The notes under the pieces: generated by a model | Told to the model about the DNA's origin: nothing | Database searches by the model: none | Seen by the model: the letters and a program-made list of their open reading frames with translations, nothing else | In this document: piece after piece, positions 32,890-41,704 of the stretch | Numbering within the stretch: position 1 is the stretch's first letter | Layout of the letters: each line of letters begins with the position of its first letter | From: Azotimanducus sp965220185 | GTDB lineage: Bacteria > Pseudomonadota > Gammaproteobacteria > Pseudomonadales > Azotimanducaceae | Direction: 5' to 3' | Length of the DNA: 64,000 bases | Assembly (NCBI GenBank): GCA_965220185.1 | Contig: OZ244807.1 | Span: 806,001 to 870,000 of the forward strand | Made by a program: the position numbers and the translations under genes

Positions 32890-33828
32890 ATGACCACCAA
32901 GTGCGCCATTCTCGGTTCGGGCAATATCGGCACCGATCTGATGATGAAGATTGTCAAGACATCCGACCAGTTGGAACTCGTCCTGATGGTTGGCATCGAA
33001 GCAGATTCCGCAGGTCTGCGCTGCGCGCACGAGCTCGGAGTCACGACCTGCGAGACTGGCATTGACGGCGCACGCGACCTCGCCGACTGGTCAGATGTGC
33101 GAATCGTCTTTGACGCGACCTCGGCACGCGCACACGCTCACCACGATGCGCTTTGCCGCGCAGACAACAAGCAACTGGTCGATTTAACGCCCGCTGCGAT
33201 TGGTCCCTATTGCGTACCCGTGGTCAACCTGAGCGAGCATCTGGGGACAGGCAACGTCAACATGGTCAGTTGCGGCGGCCAAGCGACGATCCCGATGGTG
33301 CATGCTGTCCGCCGCGTTTCACAGCGCGTTCCCTACGCTGAGATTGTCGCTTCGGTGGCATCAAAGAGCGCTGGCCCGGGCACGCGCGCCAATATCGACG
33401 AGTTCACCGAAACCACGGCAAAAGGCCTCGAAGTGGTTGGCGGCGCCGAGCGCGGCAAGGCCATTATCGTGCTTAATCCGGCCGAGCCGCCGATGATCAT
33501 GCGCGATACCGTCTATACCCTGTCGATTGGGGCGGAACAAGACGACATCTCGAGTTCAGTCGAAGACATGGTGCGCGAAGTTCAGCAGTACGTGCCCGGC
33601 TACCGACTCAAGCAAGCAGTACAGTTCGAGCGCTTCGGCAGTAACGACCCATTGCGCATTCCCGGCATGGGCGAGTACGAAGGGCTGAAATCCACGATAT
33701 TTCTTGAGGTCGAAGGTGCCGGGCATTTTCTGCCAAGATACGCTGGCAACCTCGACATCATGACCTCGGCGGCGCTCGCCACCGGGTCGAGCATCGCCGA
33801 ACTCGGCCAAGCAAGGACAGACCCGTGA
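32890..33828 (+). CDS. hsaG: Acylating acetaldehyde/propionaldehyde dehydrogenase, HsaG-like
   Basis: A 312-residue CoA-acylating aldehyde dehydrogenase of the DmpF/BphJ/HsaG family. The NAD-binding GSGNIG is at 9-14 and the catalytic cysteine is C128 in NMVSCGGQATIPMV. It oxidises the aldehyde released by the aldolase to an acyl-CoA while the aldehyde is channelled between the two proteins. It overlaps the aldolase gene by 4 bp (GTGA), fitting the obligate complex seen for these partners. In the steroid pathway the product would be propionyl-CoA. Confidence 0.93.
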   Translation: MTTKCAILGSGNIGTDLMMKIVKTSDQLELVLMVGIEADSAGLRCAHELGVTTCETGIDGARDLADWSDVRIVFDATSARAHAHHDALCRADNKQLVDLTPAAIGPYCVPVVNLSEHLGTGNVNMVSCGGQATIPMVHAVRRVSQRVPYAEIVASVASKSAGPGTRANIDEFTETTAKGLEVVGGAERGKAIIVLNPAEPPMIMRDTVYTLSIGAEQDDISSSVEDMVREVQQYVPGYRLKQAVQFERFGSNDPLRIPGMGEYEGLKSTIFLEVEGAGHFLPRYAGNLDIMTSAALATGSSIAELGQARTDP

Positions 33829-34853
33829 TCGACCCCACGCGCGAGAAGATCTACGTCCAAGATGTCACGCTGCGCGACGGCATGCATGCCATACGCCACC
33901 AGTACCGCATTGAACATGTGCAGCGCATCGCCAAGGCGCTCGATGACGCAGGTGTCGATGCCATCGAAATCGCGCACGGCGATGGGCTCAACGGCGGCAG
34001 TTTCAACTACGGCTTTGGCGCGCACACAGATTGGGAGTGGATCGAGGCTGTCGCAGATGCGGTGACGCGCGCATGTGTCACCACACTCATTCTGCCAGGC
34101 ATCGCCACCAAGAAAGAACTGAAACGCGCCTATGACGCAGGCGTGCGCTCGGTGCGCGTGGCGACGCACTGCACCGAGGCCGATGTCGCCAAGCAGCACA
34201 TCGAAATTGCGCGCGAACTCGGCATGGACACGGTGGGCTTTCTGATGATGAGCCACATGATCGAGCCGGCTGCGCTCGCGCGGCAAGCCAAGCTCATGGA
34301 ATCCTACGGGGCGACGTGCGTCTATGTCACCGATTCCGGCGGCGCACTCGACATGGACGGGTATCGCGAGCGGCTCGAAGCCTACGATGCCGTCCTCGAC
34401 AAGGCCACCGAGCGCGGTGTGCATGCGCATCACAACCTCTCGCTCGGCGTGGCGAATTCAATTCAAGCCGTGCAGACAGGCGCGCGCCGCGTCGATGCGT
34501 CGCTCGCCGGCATGGGCGCGGGGGCAGGCAACGCGCCTTTGGAAGTGTTCATTGCGGCGGCTGACCGCAAGGGTTGGCAGCACGGCTGCGATCTCTTCAA
34601 GCTCATGGATGCCGCTGAGACGCTTGTGCGCCCATTGCAGGACCGTCCGGTGCGCGTTGATCGCGAAACACTGTCGCTCGGCTACGCTGGCGTGTACTCG
34701 TCTTTTCTGCGTCACGCTGAAAAAGCGGCCGAGGACTACGGACTCGATGTGCGCGAAATCCTCGTCGAGCTCGGCGAGCGACGCATGGTTGGCGGCCAGG
34801 AGGACATGATTGTCGATGTCGCGCTCGATCTTGTGAAGGAAAGAACAACATGA
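33825..34853 (+). CDS. hsaF: 4-hydroxy-2-oxovalerate-type aldolase, HsaF-like
   Basis: A 342-residue class II pyruvate aldolase of the DmpG/HsaF family. The active-site strand DVTLRDGMHA places R17, D18 and H21, and the metal-binding HAHHNLSLG lies near residue 200. The C-terminal helical communication domain that contacts the dehydrogenase is present (LVELGERRMVGGQEDMIVDVAL). It cleaves 4-hydroxy-2-oxoacids to pyruvate and an aldehyde passed to HsaG. The start is a GTG at 33825 overlapping the HsaG stop. Both neighbours overlap it, showing tight coupling. The preceding hydratase HsaE is not found here. Confidence 0.93.
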   Translation: MIDPTREKIYVQDVTLRDGMHAIRHQYRIEHVQRIAKALDDAGVDAIEIAHGDGLNGGSFNYGFGAHTDWEWIEAVADAVTRACVTTLILPGIATKKELKRAYDAGVRSVRVATHCTEADVAKQHIEIARELGMDTVGFLMMSHMIEPAALARQAKLMESYGATCVYVTDSGGALDMDGYRERLEAYDAVLDKATERGVHAHHNLSLGVANSIQAVQTGARRVDASLAGMGAGAGNAPLEVFIAAADRKGWQHGCDLFKLMDAAETLVRPLQDRPVRVDRETLSLGYAGVYSSFLRHAEKAAEDYGLDVREILVELGERRMVGGQEDMIVDVALDLVKERTT

Positions 34854-35746
34854 CCAGTGAACTGCCTATTTTATCGCTCGGCTATGTGCGCATCGGCGTG
34901 CGCGAACCGCAAGCCTGGGCTGACTTCGGCGAGGCGATCCTCGGTCTGCGGGCGAGCCCTGCGGCCAATGGCAGCGTTCAACTGCGTATGGATTCGGCAC
35001 CTGCGCGATTCATCGTCGAACCTGCTGCGGAGGAAGGGTTCATCGCCGCTGGTTGGCAATGCGAGCGAGATGATTTCGAGTGGCTCACCCCACGACTTGA
35101 ACGCGCAGGTGTCGAATTGACAGAAGGCACTTCTGACGCCTGCGAGCAGCGAAGTGTGCAGCGCTTTGTTTCAGGATTGGATCCGTCTGGCAACTGCTTC
35201 GAGCTTTTTTGTGGTCGAGCGGCCGCGGCGACACGGTTCGAATCGCCCATTGAAGGTGTCGAGTTCGTGGCGGGCGAGATCGGCCTTGGGCACGCTGTCC
35301 TGCCCGCACCTGACCACGCCGCAACGAGCACCTTTTACCAAGACCTACTCGGCTTTGGGATGAGCGATGCCTTGACCTTGCCGCCGCCCGCGGAAGGCGC
35401 GCCCGAAATGATTGTGCATTTTCTGCACGCGCGCAGCCCGCGCCACCACAGTCTTGGCCTCTTCAATGCGCCGGTGCCATCCGGCATCGTTCACCTCATG
35501 GTGGAAATGACGAGCCTTGATGCCGTCGGATGCTGTCTTGACCGCGTGAATGCCGCTGGCCACCCGCTCACGGCCACACTTGGCCGGCATCTCAATGACC
35601 GCATGGTGTCCTTCTACTTTCTCGCACCGGGCGGCATTCCCATTGAAGTTGGCTACGACGGCGAGCAGTTCGACTGGTCTAATTTCGAGCCGACGGTCAG
35701 CACCGTCGGCGACATCTGGGGACATGCGTACCAGTTTCCCGAATGA
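34850..35746 (+). CDS. hsaC: Extradiol ring-cleavage dioxygenase, HsaC-like
   Basis: A 298-residue two-domain type I extradiol dioxygenase. Fe(II) ligands are H148 (GLGHAVL), H215 (IVHLMVEM) and E266 (PIEVGYDG), with an active-site His at about 199/200 (RHHSLGLF) and Tyr at about 256. These match the positions reported for HsaC and BphC closely. It opens ring A of the catechol DHSA meta to the hydroxyls. It overlaps the aldolase gene and the CoA-transferase gene by 4 bp each. HsaC in an operon with IpdA/IpdB is not the mycobacterial order, so the clusters have been fused here. Confidence 0.9.
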   Translation: MTSELPILSLGYVRIGVREPQAWADFGEAILGLRASPAANGSVQLRMDSAPARFIVEPAAEEGFIAAGWQCERDDFEWLTPRLERAGVELTEGTSDACEQRSVQRFVSGLDPSGNCFELFCGRAAAATRFESPIEGVEFVAGEIGLGHAVLPAPDHAATSTFYQDLLGFGMSDALTLPPPAEGAPEMIVHFLHARSPRHHSLGLFNAPVPSGIVHLMVEMTSLDAVGCCLDRVNAAGHPLTATLGRHLNDRMVSFYFLAPGGIPIEVGYDGEQFDWSNFEPTVSTVGDIWGHAYQFPE

Positions 35747-36612
35747 ATAAAACCACTTCCATCGGCGCAATCGCGTCCGAAGTCGAATCGGGCATGACCA
35801 TCGGCATTGGCGGTTGGGGCGCACGCCGCAAGCCGATGGCGTTTATCCGGGCGCTCCTCAATCGACCAGTCAAAGACCTCACACTGCTGTCCTACGGCGG
35901 CCCCGACGTTGGCATGCTCGCCGCGGCTGGCAAGATCAAGAAGCTGGTCTTCGGATTTGTCTCGCTCGACACCCTGCCCTTGGAGCCGCATTTTCGCGTT
36001 GCGCGGCAAGCCGGCGCCTTTGACATCATGGAACTCGACGAAGGCATGTTTCAGCTTGGCCTCAAGGCCGCGGCAGCGCGGCTGCCGTTCCTGCCAACAC
36101 GAGTCGGCATCGGCTCGGACGTGCTCACACACAACCCCGAGATCAAGATGATCGATTCGCCCTATTCGGACGAATCGCTCGTTGCTGTGCCTGCGCTGCC
36201 GCTCGACATGGCCGTCTGTCACGTCAATCAGGCCGATGTACTTGGCAACTCGCGTTTGAGCGGTCCGGATCCCTTCTTTGACGAATGGTTCTGTCGCGCC
36301 GCTGACAAGGCGTTTCTCACCACCGAGGCCATCGTCCCGACAAGCGCCTTCGACGATCCCATGATCGCCTTGCAAATGCCAATCGAGCGCAATCTGGTGC
36401 AGGGTGTTGCGCTCGCGAAATTCGGCGCCCATCCAACGTCGTGTGCGCCAGGCTATGGCATCGATGTCGCCCACTTGCGGCAATATGGGGCTGCCGCCAA
36501 AGGCGGCTGGTCGTCATACTTCGACGAATTCATCGCTGGCAAGGACTTGTCGGAATACATTGCGCTTCTCGGCAAAGACCACATCCATGCCTTGCCGCTG
36601 CCGGTCTTCTAG
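35743..36612 (+). CDS. ipdA: CoA-transferase family ring-D hydrolase, alpha subunit (IpdA-like)
   Basis: A 289-residue class I CoA-transferase alpha-type subunit, with the opening MTIGIGGWGARRKPMAFIRALL and a Rossmann-like core. In Mycobacterium, IpdA and IpdB form a heterotetramer that hydrolyses the last steroid ring of COCHEA-CoA rather than moving CoA. The order here (IpdA, IpdB, IpdC, EchA20) parallels the mycobacterial HIP cluster and supports that role over an ordinary transferase. The start overlaps the HsaC stop by ATGA and the next gene starts 5 bp after the stop. Confidence 0.87.
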   Translation: MNKTTSIGAIASEVESGMTIGIGGWGARRKPMAFIRALLNRPVKDLTLLSYGGPDVGMLAAAGKIKKLVFGFVSLDTLPLEPHFRVARQAGAFDIMELDEGMFQLGLKAAAARLPFLPTRVGIGSDVLTHNPEIKMIDSPYSDESLVAVPALPLDMAVCHVNQADVLGNSRLSGPDPFFDEWFCRAADKAFLTTEAIVPTSAFDDPMIALQMPIERNLVQGVALAKFGAHPTSCAPGYGIDVAHLRQYGAAAKGGWSSYFDEFIAGKDLSEYIALLGKDHIHALPLPVF

Positions 36613-36616
36613 CGCC

Positions 36617-37405
36617 ATGTCCCATTCACTCGTCGAACTCTGCATCGCCGCCGCATCGGAAGCCTTCCGCGGCGACGGCGAGCGTTTGATCACCAGCATT
36701 GGCCTCGTGCCGAGACTCGCCGCATCGCTCGCGAAATCAACCTTTGAACCCGGCCTGATGATGACCGAAGGCGAGGCCTATCTCGTCAGCGAGCCAGTTC
36801 CAGTCGGCCCCCGCGGCGACTACCGCCCGAAGATCGAAGGGCTGATGACCTACGAGCGCGTCTTCGACCTCATCTACAAAGGCAAGCGGCACGCGCTTGT
36901 GACGCCGGTGCAGATTGACCGCTTCGGGCAAATGAATATCTCCGCGATCGGTGATTATCAAACGCCCAAGACGGCGCTCCTTGGCGTGCGCGGCTACCCA
37001 GGCAACACCATCTGCAACGCCAATTCGATGTTTGTGCCGAGCCACGATCAGCGCACTTTTGTTAGCGGCGAGGTCGATATGGTCGCTGGCATCGGCTACA
37101 ACCCTGCGCGCTGGCCGGACGGACAGCAACCGAAGCACCTCGACTTGCGGCGCATCGTGTCCAATCTTGCGGTGATGGACTTTGGCGGCGCGGATCATGC
37201 CATTCGCGTGGTCAGCCTCCACCGGGGCGTCACCTTCGACCAGGTGCAGGACAACACAGGCTTTCCGCTTGAACGCATTGATGGCCTCGGCGAGACGCCG
37301 CCGCCAAGCGATTGTCAGCTCGAAGTCATTGAACGGCTCGACCCGCACGGGCTCCGCAAGTCGGTATTTCCAAACAGTTTGAACACGCCCAAGACGAAAG
37401 GTTAG
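36617..37405 (+). CDS. ipdB: CoA-transferase family ring-D hydrolase, beta subunit (IpdB-like)
   Basis: A 262-residue class I CoA-transferase beta-type subunit. The ATG at 36617 (MSHSLVELCIAAASEAF) is 5 bp after ipdA. Typical segments are YKGKRHALVTPVQIDRFGQMN and a C-terminal IERLDPHGLRKSVF. Together with IpdA it should open the final carbocyclic ring of the HIP-derived CoA ester. Annotation as ordinary 3-oxoacid CoA-transferase is the alternative, but the flanking ipdC and echA20 argue against it. The next gene begins 8 bp downstream. Confidence 0.87.
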   Translation: MSHSLVELCIAAASEAFRGDGERLITSIGLVPRLAASLAKSTFEPGLMMTEGEAYLVSEPVPVGPRGDYRPKIEGLMTYERVFDLIYKGKRHALVTPVQIDRFGQMNISAIGDYQTPKTALLGVRGYPGNTICNANSMFVPSHDQRTFVSGEVDMVAGIGYNPARWPDGQQPKHLDLRRIVSNLAVMDFGGADHAIRVVSLHRGVTFDQVQDNTGFPLERIDGLGETPPPSDCQLEVIERLDPHGLRKSVFPNSLNTPKTKG

Positions 37406-37412
37406 TGCATTC

Positions 37413-38471
37413 GTGCGAACGCGCCTGACAGACGCTCTCGGTTGCCGCTATCCGGTCATTCAAACGGCGATGGGCTGGGTCGCGACGCCGGACTTGGTGG
37501 CAGCGTCCGTGTCCGCGGGCGCGTTCGGCTTCCTCGCGGCTGCGGTGATGACGCCCGATTCCTGCGAAGCAGCGATCACGATGATTAAGCAGCGCACTGA
37601 AGCGCCGTTCGGTGTCAATCTGCATTCCTTTCAGCCTGGTGTCGAGACAATCCTTGATACCTGCATTGAGCAGCAAGTGGCCGCGATCTCCTATGGTCGC
37701 GCGCCTTCGGCCAAGCTCATCGAGCGCGTCAAGGCCGCTGGCATCAAATGCGTGCCGACCATCGGCGCCGCGAAACACGCGAAAAAAGCGGTTGAGCTCG
37801 GTGCCGACATCCTCGTCTGCCAGGGCGGCGAAGGTGGCGGTCACACCGGGGATACACCTACTTGGCTCTTGCTCGCCGAAGTCCTCGACATGGATTTAGG
37901 CGTGCCCGTGGTCGCGTGCGGCGGCTTCAAAGACGGGCGCGGACTCGCCGCAGCGCTCACTTTCGGCGCGACTGGCATCGCCATGGGCACGCGCTTTCTC
38001 TTGACCGCCGAAAGCCCGACGCCCGATGCCACCAAAGCCCGCTATCTGCAATCGCAGGTCTCTGAGATTAAAGTCTCCAAACGCCTCGACGGCCTGCCGC
38101 AGCGGATGATCATGAATCGCCGCCTTGAAGCGCTTGAGCGCGCATCCTGGCTCCGGCTTCTCGCCATTGCGCTGAAAAGCGGCTGGCGATTCAAGACGGC
38201 GATGCAGCGGAGCAGCACGGAGATGCTCACGAGCGCGTGGCGCATGGCCAAGAACTCGGATCTCAGCTTCGCGCAGACGCTGCTTGCCGCCAACGCGCCG
38301 ATGATCATTCAGCAAGCGATGGTCGAAGGCAAGCCCGATGATGGCGTGTTGCCAAGCGGACAGATCGCGGGCCTGATCAATGATCTGCCGAGATGCGAGA
38401 CGCTCGTTGACGGGATAATGCGCGAAGCCGAGGCCTGCCTTCGGAAAGGAGAGTCATATCATGCCGTTTAG
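37413..38471 (+). CDS. ipdC: FMN-dependent NPD/nitronate-monooxygenase fold reductase (IpdC-like)
   Basis: A 352-residue TIM-barrel FMN protein of the nitronate monooxygenase family. Motifs are the N-terminal YPVIQTAMGWVATPDLVAA (about 13-31), the phosphate-binding CQGGEGGGHTGD (136-147) and GATGIAMGTRFLLT (about 183-196). In mycobacteria IpdC is a flavin carboxyl-CoA reductase or dehydrogenase needed in the HIP pathway; it is not a real nitronate monooxygenase. The start is a GTG at 37413. Its stop lies 8 bp inside the following enoyl-CoA hydratase gene, so translation is coupled. Confidence 0.85.
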   Translation: MRTRLTDALGCRYPVIQTAMGWVATPDLVAASVSAGAFGFLAAAVMTPDSCEAAITMIKQRTEAPFGVNLHSFQPGVETILDTCIEQQVAAISYGRAPSAKLIERVKAAGIKCVPTIGAAKHAKKAVELGADILVCQGGEGGGHTGDTPTWLLLAEVLDMDLGVPVVACGGFKDGRGLAAALTFGATGIAMGTRFLLTAESPTPDATKARYLQSQVSEIKVSKRLDGLPQRMIMNRRLEALERASWLRLLAIALKSGWRFKTAMQRSSTEMLTSAWRMAKNSDLSFAQTLLAANAPMIIQQAMVEGKPDDGVLPSGQIAGLINDLPRCETLVDGIMREAEACLRKGESYHAV

Positions 38472-39213
38472 AACCGAAGTGAAGGGACGGGTCGCCGAAC
38501 TCATTTTCGACCACCCGCCAGTCAACGCCTTCAAGGCCGCCATGTGGATGCAGTTGTCGGAGCTCATCGCAAAGCTTGGCGCGCGTCAAGACCTTGCCTG
38601 CATACTCATTCGCGCCGAAGGCCGCGGCTTCTGCGCAGGCGTGGACATCAAGGAACTCGCGGCGGATGCGAGCGCGATTGTCGAAGTCAACAAGGGCAAT
38701 TTCCTCACCTTCAAAGCCATCCACGAATGCGAAATTCCGGTGGTGAGCGCGCCACATGGCTTCGTGCTCGGTGGCGGCATCGGCATTTGTGGCGCATCTG
38801 ACGCTGTGATCGCCGCGGACGACGCCTACTTCGCACTGCCTGAGATTGATCGCGGCGCCATGGGCGGTGCGGCGCACATGCAGCGCATGTTCCCGCACGC
38901 CAAGGTGCGCGCCGCCTTTCTCAGCGGCGGACGCATCAGCGCTCAGCAAGCGGCGAACCTCGGCGGCATCGAACGGGTAGTGGCGCGCCAATCGCACTTG
39001 ACCGAAGCGCGCGAGTTCGCGGCGCTGATCGCATCCAAGTCGAGAGACGCCTTACGCATCGCTAAGCAAGCACTCAACGGCATCGAAGCCTTTGATGTGG
39101 ATCGACACTATCGATGGGAGCAGGGCTTCACTTTTGAGATGTACCTGCACGGGGATAGCCAGAAGGCGCGCGACACCTTCGTGAAAACGGGCAAGGCAGC
39201 CGAGTTCGACTAG
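38461..39213 (+). CDS. echA20: Enoyl-CoA hydratase family ring-opening hydrolase (EchA20-like)
   Basis: A 250-residue crotonase-fold protein. Oxyanion-hole segments are RGFCAGVDIKELAADA (about 57-72) and HGFVLGGGIGICGASDA (about 100-116). In mycobacteria EchA20 hydrolytically opens ring C of the HIP-derived CoA ester. Its location directly after ipdC and the lack of other crotonases in the cluster support this. The start ATG at 38461 is preceded by GGAAAGGAG and overlaps ipdC. A normal beta-oxidation hydratase cannot be excluded by sequence alone. Confidence 0.85.
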   Translation: MPFRTEVKGRVAELIFDHPPVNAFKAAMWMQLSELIAKLGARQDLACILIRAEGRGFCAGVDIKELAADASAIVEVNKGNFLTFKAIHECEIPVVSAPHGFVLGGGIGICGASDAVIAADDAYFALPEIDRGAMGGAAHMQRMFPHAKVRAAFLSGGRISAQQAANLGGIERVVARQSHLTEAREFAALIASKSRDALRIAKQALNGIEAFDVDRHYRWEQGFTFEMYLHGDSQKARDTFVKTGKAAEFD

Positions 39214-39231
39214 TGCTCCGTCAAGCTAAAA

Positions 39232-40125
39232 ATGAGCATGAGTAACCCTCTTTGCCAAAGCCGAGCCGCCATCGTCACCGGCGCAGGCGGCGGGCTCGGT
39301 CGCAGCTACGCCAAGGCGCTCGCCGCCGCTGGCGCAAGCGTCATTGTGAGCGACATCAACGCCGAGACCGCCACCGAGACGGTGACGCAGATTCGCGATG
39401 CGGGCGGCATTGCCGAGGTCAACTTGAACGACATCACCGACCATGAGGATGCTGGCCGAATCGTGCAGCAGGCGATTCAATCCTTCGGCGACTGCCAAAT
39501 CGTCGTCAACAATGCCGGCATTTGTCGCGACCGCATGTTTGCCTCTTTGAGCCCCGATGACTGGGATCGGGTGATGTCCGTGCATCTGAGAGGCCACTTT
39601 TGCATCAGCAGCCACCTCGCGCGGCTCTGGCGTAGTCAATCGAAGGACGGCAAGGCGGTTTCTGGGCGCATTATCAACACGAGTTCTGGCGCCGGACTGC
39701 TCGGCTCGGTCGGTCAATCCAACTATTCAGCCGCGAAAGGCGGCATCTTGAGCCTGACCCTTGTGCAAGCCGCCGAGCTCGCTCGCTACGGCGTAACGGC
39801 CAATGCGCTCGCACCGCAAGCACGCACCGGCATGACGACGGGCGTTTTTGGCGAGATGATGAAGGTGCCAGATGATGGCAGTTTCGATGTCTACCATCCC
39901 GACAATGTGGCCCCCTTGGTGGTCTGGCTCGCAAGCGAGGCGTCGAGCCATGTCACCGGCAGATGCTTTGAGATCTTCGGCGGCAAGCTTTCGATTGCCG
40001 ATGGCTGGCGCAGCGGCCCGATGCGTGACAAAGCGGCGCGCTGGGACGCTGATGAACTGACAGATGCGGTCAATGATCTTCTGTCGAAGGTCGAGCCGCC
40101 GCAGCCGGTCTATGGAAGTGAGTGA
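39232..40125 (+). CDS. Short-chain dehydrogenase, 3-hydroxyacyl-CoA type
   Basis: A 297-residue SDR with TGAGGGLG (16-23), NNAG (93-96) and catalytic Y165-x3-K169. The C-terminal extension beyond the core resembles the peroxisomal multifunctional enzyme type 2 or Rv3548c-type hydroxyacyl-CoA dehydrogenases. It lies between the EchA20-like gene and another SDR and probably oxidises a hydroxyacyl-CoA in HIP or side-chain breakdown. Eighteen bases separate it from the EchA20 stop and the next gene begins 1 bp after its stop. Confidence 0.86.
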   Translation: MSMSNPLCQSRAAIVTGAGGGLGRSYAKALAAAGASVIVSDINAETATETVTQIRDAGGIAEVNLNDITDHEDAGRIVQQAIQSFGDCQIVVNNAGICRDRMFASLSPDDWDRVMSVHLRGHFCISSHLARLWRSQSKDGKAVSGRIINTSSGAGLLGSVGQSNYSAAKGGILSLTLVQAAELARYGVTANALAPQARTGMTTGVFGEMMKVPDDGSFDVYHPDNVAPLVVWLASEASSHVTGRCFEIFGGKLSIADGWRSGPMRDKAARWDADELTDAVNDLLSKVEPPQPVYGSE

Positions 40126-40126
40126 G

Positions 40127-40903
40127 ATGAATTTGCGCGAGGCGCCGCCGTATCCCGATGCCCACGACCTTCTTCAGGGTCGCAAGGCCGTCATTACCGC
40201 CGCTGCTGGTACCGGTATCGGCTTCGCGACGGCCAAGCGCTGCGCCGAAGAAGGGGCTGAGATTCTCATTTCCGACAGCCATCAGGCGCGGCTTGAGCAG
40301 GCTGCTGAGCGACTGGTCAACGACACAGGCGCCAAGGTCAATCTGTGCCGCTGTGATGTCACCTGCCAAGCTGACGTGGACGCCTTGTTCGCCAAGGCGC
40401 GCGAAATCTACGGCGCGCCCGACCTCGTTATCAACAACGCTGGCCTCGGCGGCACCGCGAATATTGTCGAGATGAGCGACGAGGCATGGCTCAAGGTGCT
40501 CGACGTGACCTTGAACGGCACCTTTCGCATGACGCGCGCGGCCATGCAGGCCATGACTGGCGGCGTGATCGTCAACAACGCTTCGGTGCTTGGCTGGCGC
40601 GCGCAAATCGGACAGGCACACTACGCCGCCGCCAAAGCCGGCGTCATGGCGCTCACGCGATGCGCTGGACTTGAAGGCGTGGATCTTGGCATCCGTGTCA
40701 ACGCCGTGGCGCCAAGCCTTGCCATGCACCCGTTTCTTGCCAAGGTGACAAGCGATGCGCTGCTTGCCGAACTGACCGCCCGCGAAGCCTATGGGCGCGC
40801 AGCGGAGGTCTGGGAAGTGGCGAACGTCATCGTCTTTTTGGCATCCAATTATTCAAGTTATATGACAGGCGAGACCGTCGCCGTGTCGAGCCAGAGGGCT
40901 TGA
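40127..40903 (+). CDS. ipdF: Short-chain dehydrogenase (IpdF-like candidate)
   Basis: A 258-residue SDR. The glycine motif is the uncommon AAAGTGIG (25-32) in place of TGxxxGxG, preceded by VIT. NNAG is at 103-106 and the catalytic pair is Y166-x3-K170. The TAAAGTGIG string is a hallmark I associate with the Rv3559c/IpdF subgroup, which oxidises the 5-hydroxy group of the HIP CoA ester. The ATG at 40127 (MNLREAPPYP) is preferred, as GGAAGTGAG precedes it; an in-frame ATG at 40112 is possible. The gene symbol is a moderate-confidence assignment. Confidence 0.8.
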   Translation: MNLREAPPYPDAHDLLQGRKAVITAAAGTGIGFATAKRCAEEGAEILISDSHQARLEQAAERLVNDTGAKVNLCRCDVTCQADVDALFAKAREIYGAPDLVINNAGLGGTANIVEMSDEAWLKVLDVTLNGTFRMTRAAMQAMTGGVIVNNASVLGWRAQIGQAHYAAAKAGVMALTRCAGLEGVDLGIRVNAVAPSLAMHPFLAKVTSDALLAELTAREAYGRAAEVWEVANVIVFLASNYSSYMTGETVAVSSQRA

Positions 40904-40907
40904 ACGA

Positions 40908-41354
40908 ATGCACATCGACTATGCCGAACTTGCGCACCATGTTGGCAGGGCGCTCGGCCCCACCGAATGGATGCTGATTGATCAAGCACGCATCAACCTC
41001 TTCGCCGAAGCGACCGGCGATCATCAATGGATTCATGTGGACGAGGATGCGGCGCGAAACGGCCCGTTCGGCGCAACCATCGCGCACGGCTACCTGACAC
41101 TCTCGCTCGTCAATCGCTTCTTGCCCGACCTGCTCACTGTCACTGGCACATCGATGGGCATCAACTACGGCTGCGAGAAGGTGCGCTTTCCAAGTCCAGT
41201 CGTCGTTGGCTCAAGAATCCGCGCGCGCGGCGAGATCATCAGTGTGGACGCAGTCGGCCAAGGCATGCAGGTATGCGTCAGGGTGAGGGTGGATATTGAC
41301 GGGCAAGACCGACCGGCGTGCGTGGTGGATACGCTGAGCCGGTTCTTTGGTTGA
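40908..41354 (+). CDS. MaoC-like enoyl-CoA hydratase
   Basis: A 148-residue hot-dog-fold MaoC hydratase. The active-site motif is ATGDHQWIHVDEDAAR, with D38 and H43 as the catalytic pair, followed by GPFGATIAHGYLTLSL. It adds water across a 2-enoyl-CoA double bond, probably after one of the ACADs in the pathway. It is the last gene of the hsaA-to-MaoC operon, 4 bp after the IpdF-like SDR. It ends 23 bp before a convergent toxin gene. Confidence 0.9.
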   Translation: MHIDYAELAHHVGRALGPTEWMLIDQARINLFAEATGDHQWIHVDEDAARNGPFGATIAHGYLTLSLVNRFLPDLLTVTGTSMGINYGCEKVRFPSPVVVGSRIRARGEIISVDAVGQGMQVCVRVRVDIDGQDRPACVVDTLSRFFG

Positions 41355-41377
41355 TTGGTCGAGACGCCTATGCCTGT

Positions 41378-41704
41378 TCAGGCGAACAAGACCCGCTGCT
41401 CAAGCAGCGTGCGCATACTGCGCCGCCCGTCGGCGATCAGCAGCACATGCACGGCCTGATCGTTCGTTCGGTAGATGATGCGATAGGGTGCTGAGATCAC
41501 CTCCCGGCAAGTGCGCACGCCAATTTCGAGCAACTCCGGTGGGTGGCGCCCTCTCTTCGGGTGTTCGCTGAGAGAATCGATAATTCTTTCGATCTCTCGA
41601 ATACTGCGCTCGGTCTGCGACACCGACCTCCTGCGGCCGAGGAAATCAAAAATCTCCTCAAGGTCGCGTTCGGCATGTTCCGTGAAGAAAACGTGAAAAC
41701 TCAT
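41378..41704 (-). CDS. RelE/ParE superfamily toxin
   Basis: A 108-residue RelE/ParE-fold protein: FFTEHAERDLEEIFDFL helix, LSEHPKRGRHPPEL turn and the core strand REVISAPYRIIYRTNDQAVHVL. Unlike the truncated copy at 17931, all expected segments are present. It overlaps the antitoxin gene by 4 bp. RelE members cut ribosome-bound mRNA while ParE members inhibit gyrase; the branch cannot be decided here. It sits between the catabolic operon and the housekeeping genes. Confidence 0.86.
   Translation of the reverse strand: MSFHVFFTEHAERDLEEIFDFLGRRRSVSQTERSIREIERIIDSLSEHPKRGRHPPELLEIGVRTCREVISAPYRIIYRTNDQAVHVLLIADGRRSMRTLLEQRVLFA

Noticed and set aside
35743..37405. IpdAB-like pair as ordinary 3-oxoacid CoA-transferase
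   Set aside because: Placement directly before ipdC- and echA20-like genes and after hsaC matches the HIP pathway set better, though the sequence alone does not exclude it.
41355..41377. Short GCCTG/CAGGC hairpin after MaoC gene as a terminator
   Set aside because: The stem is only about 5 bp with no T-tail, too weak to claim.
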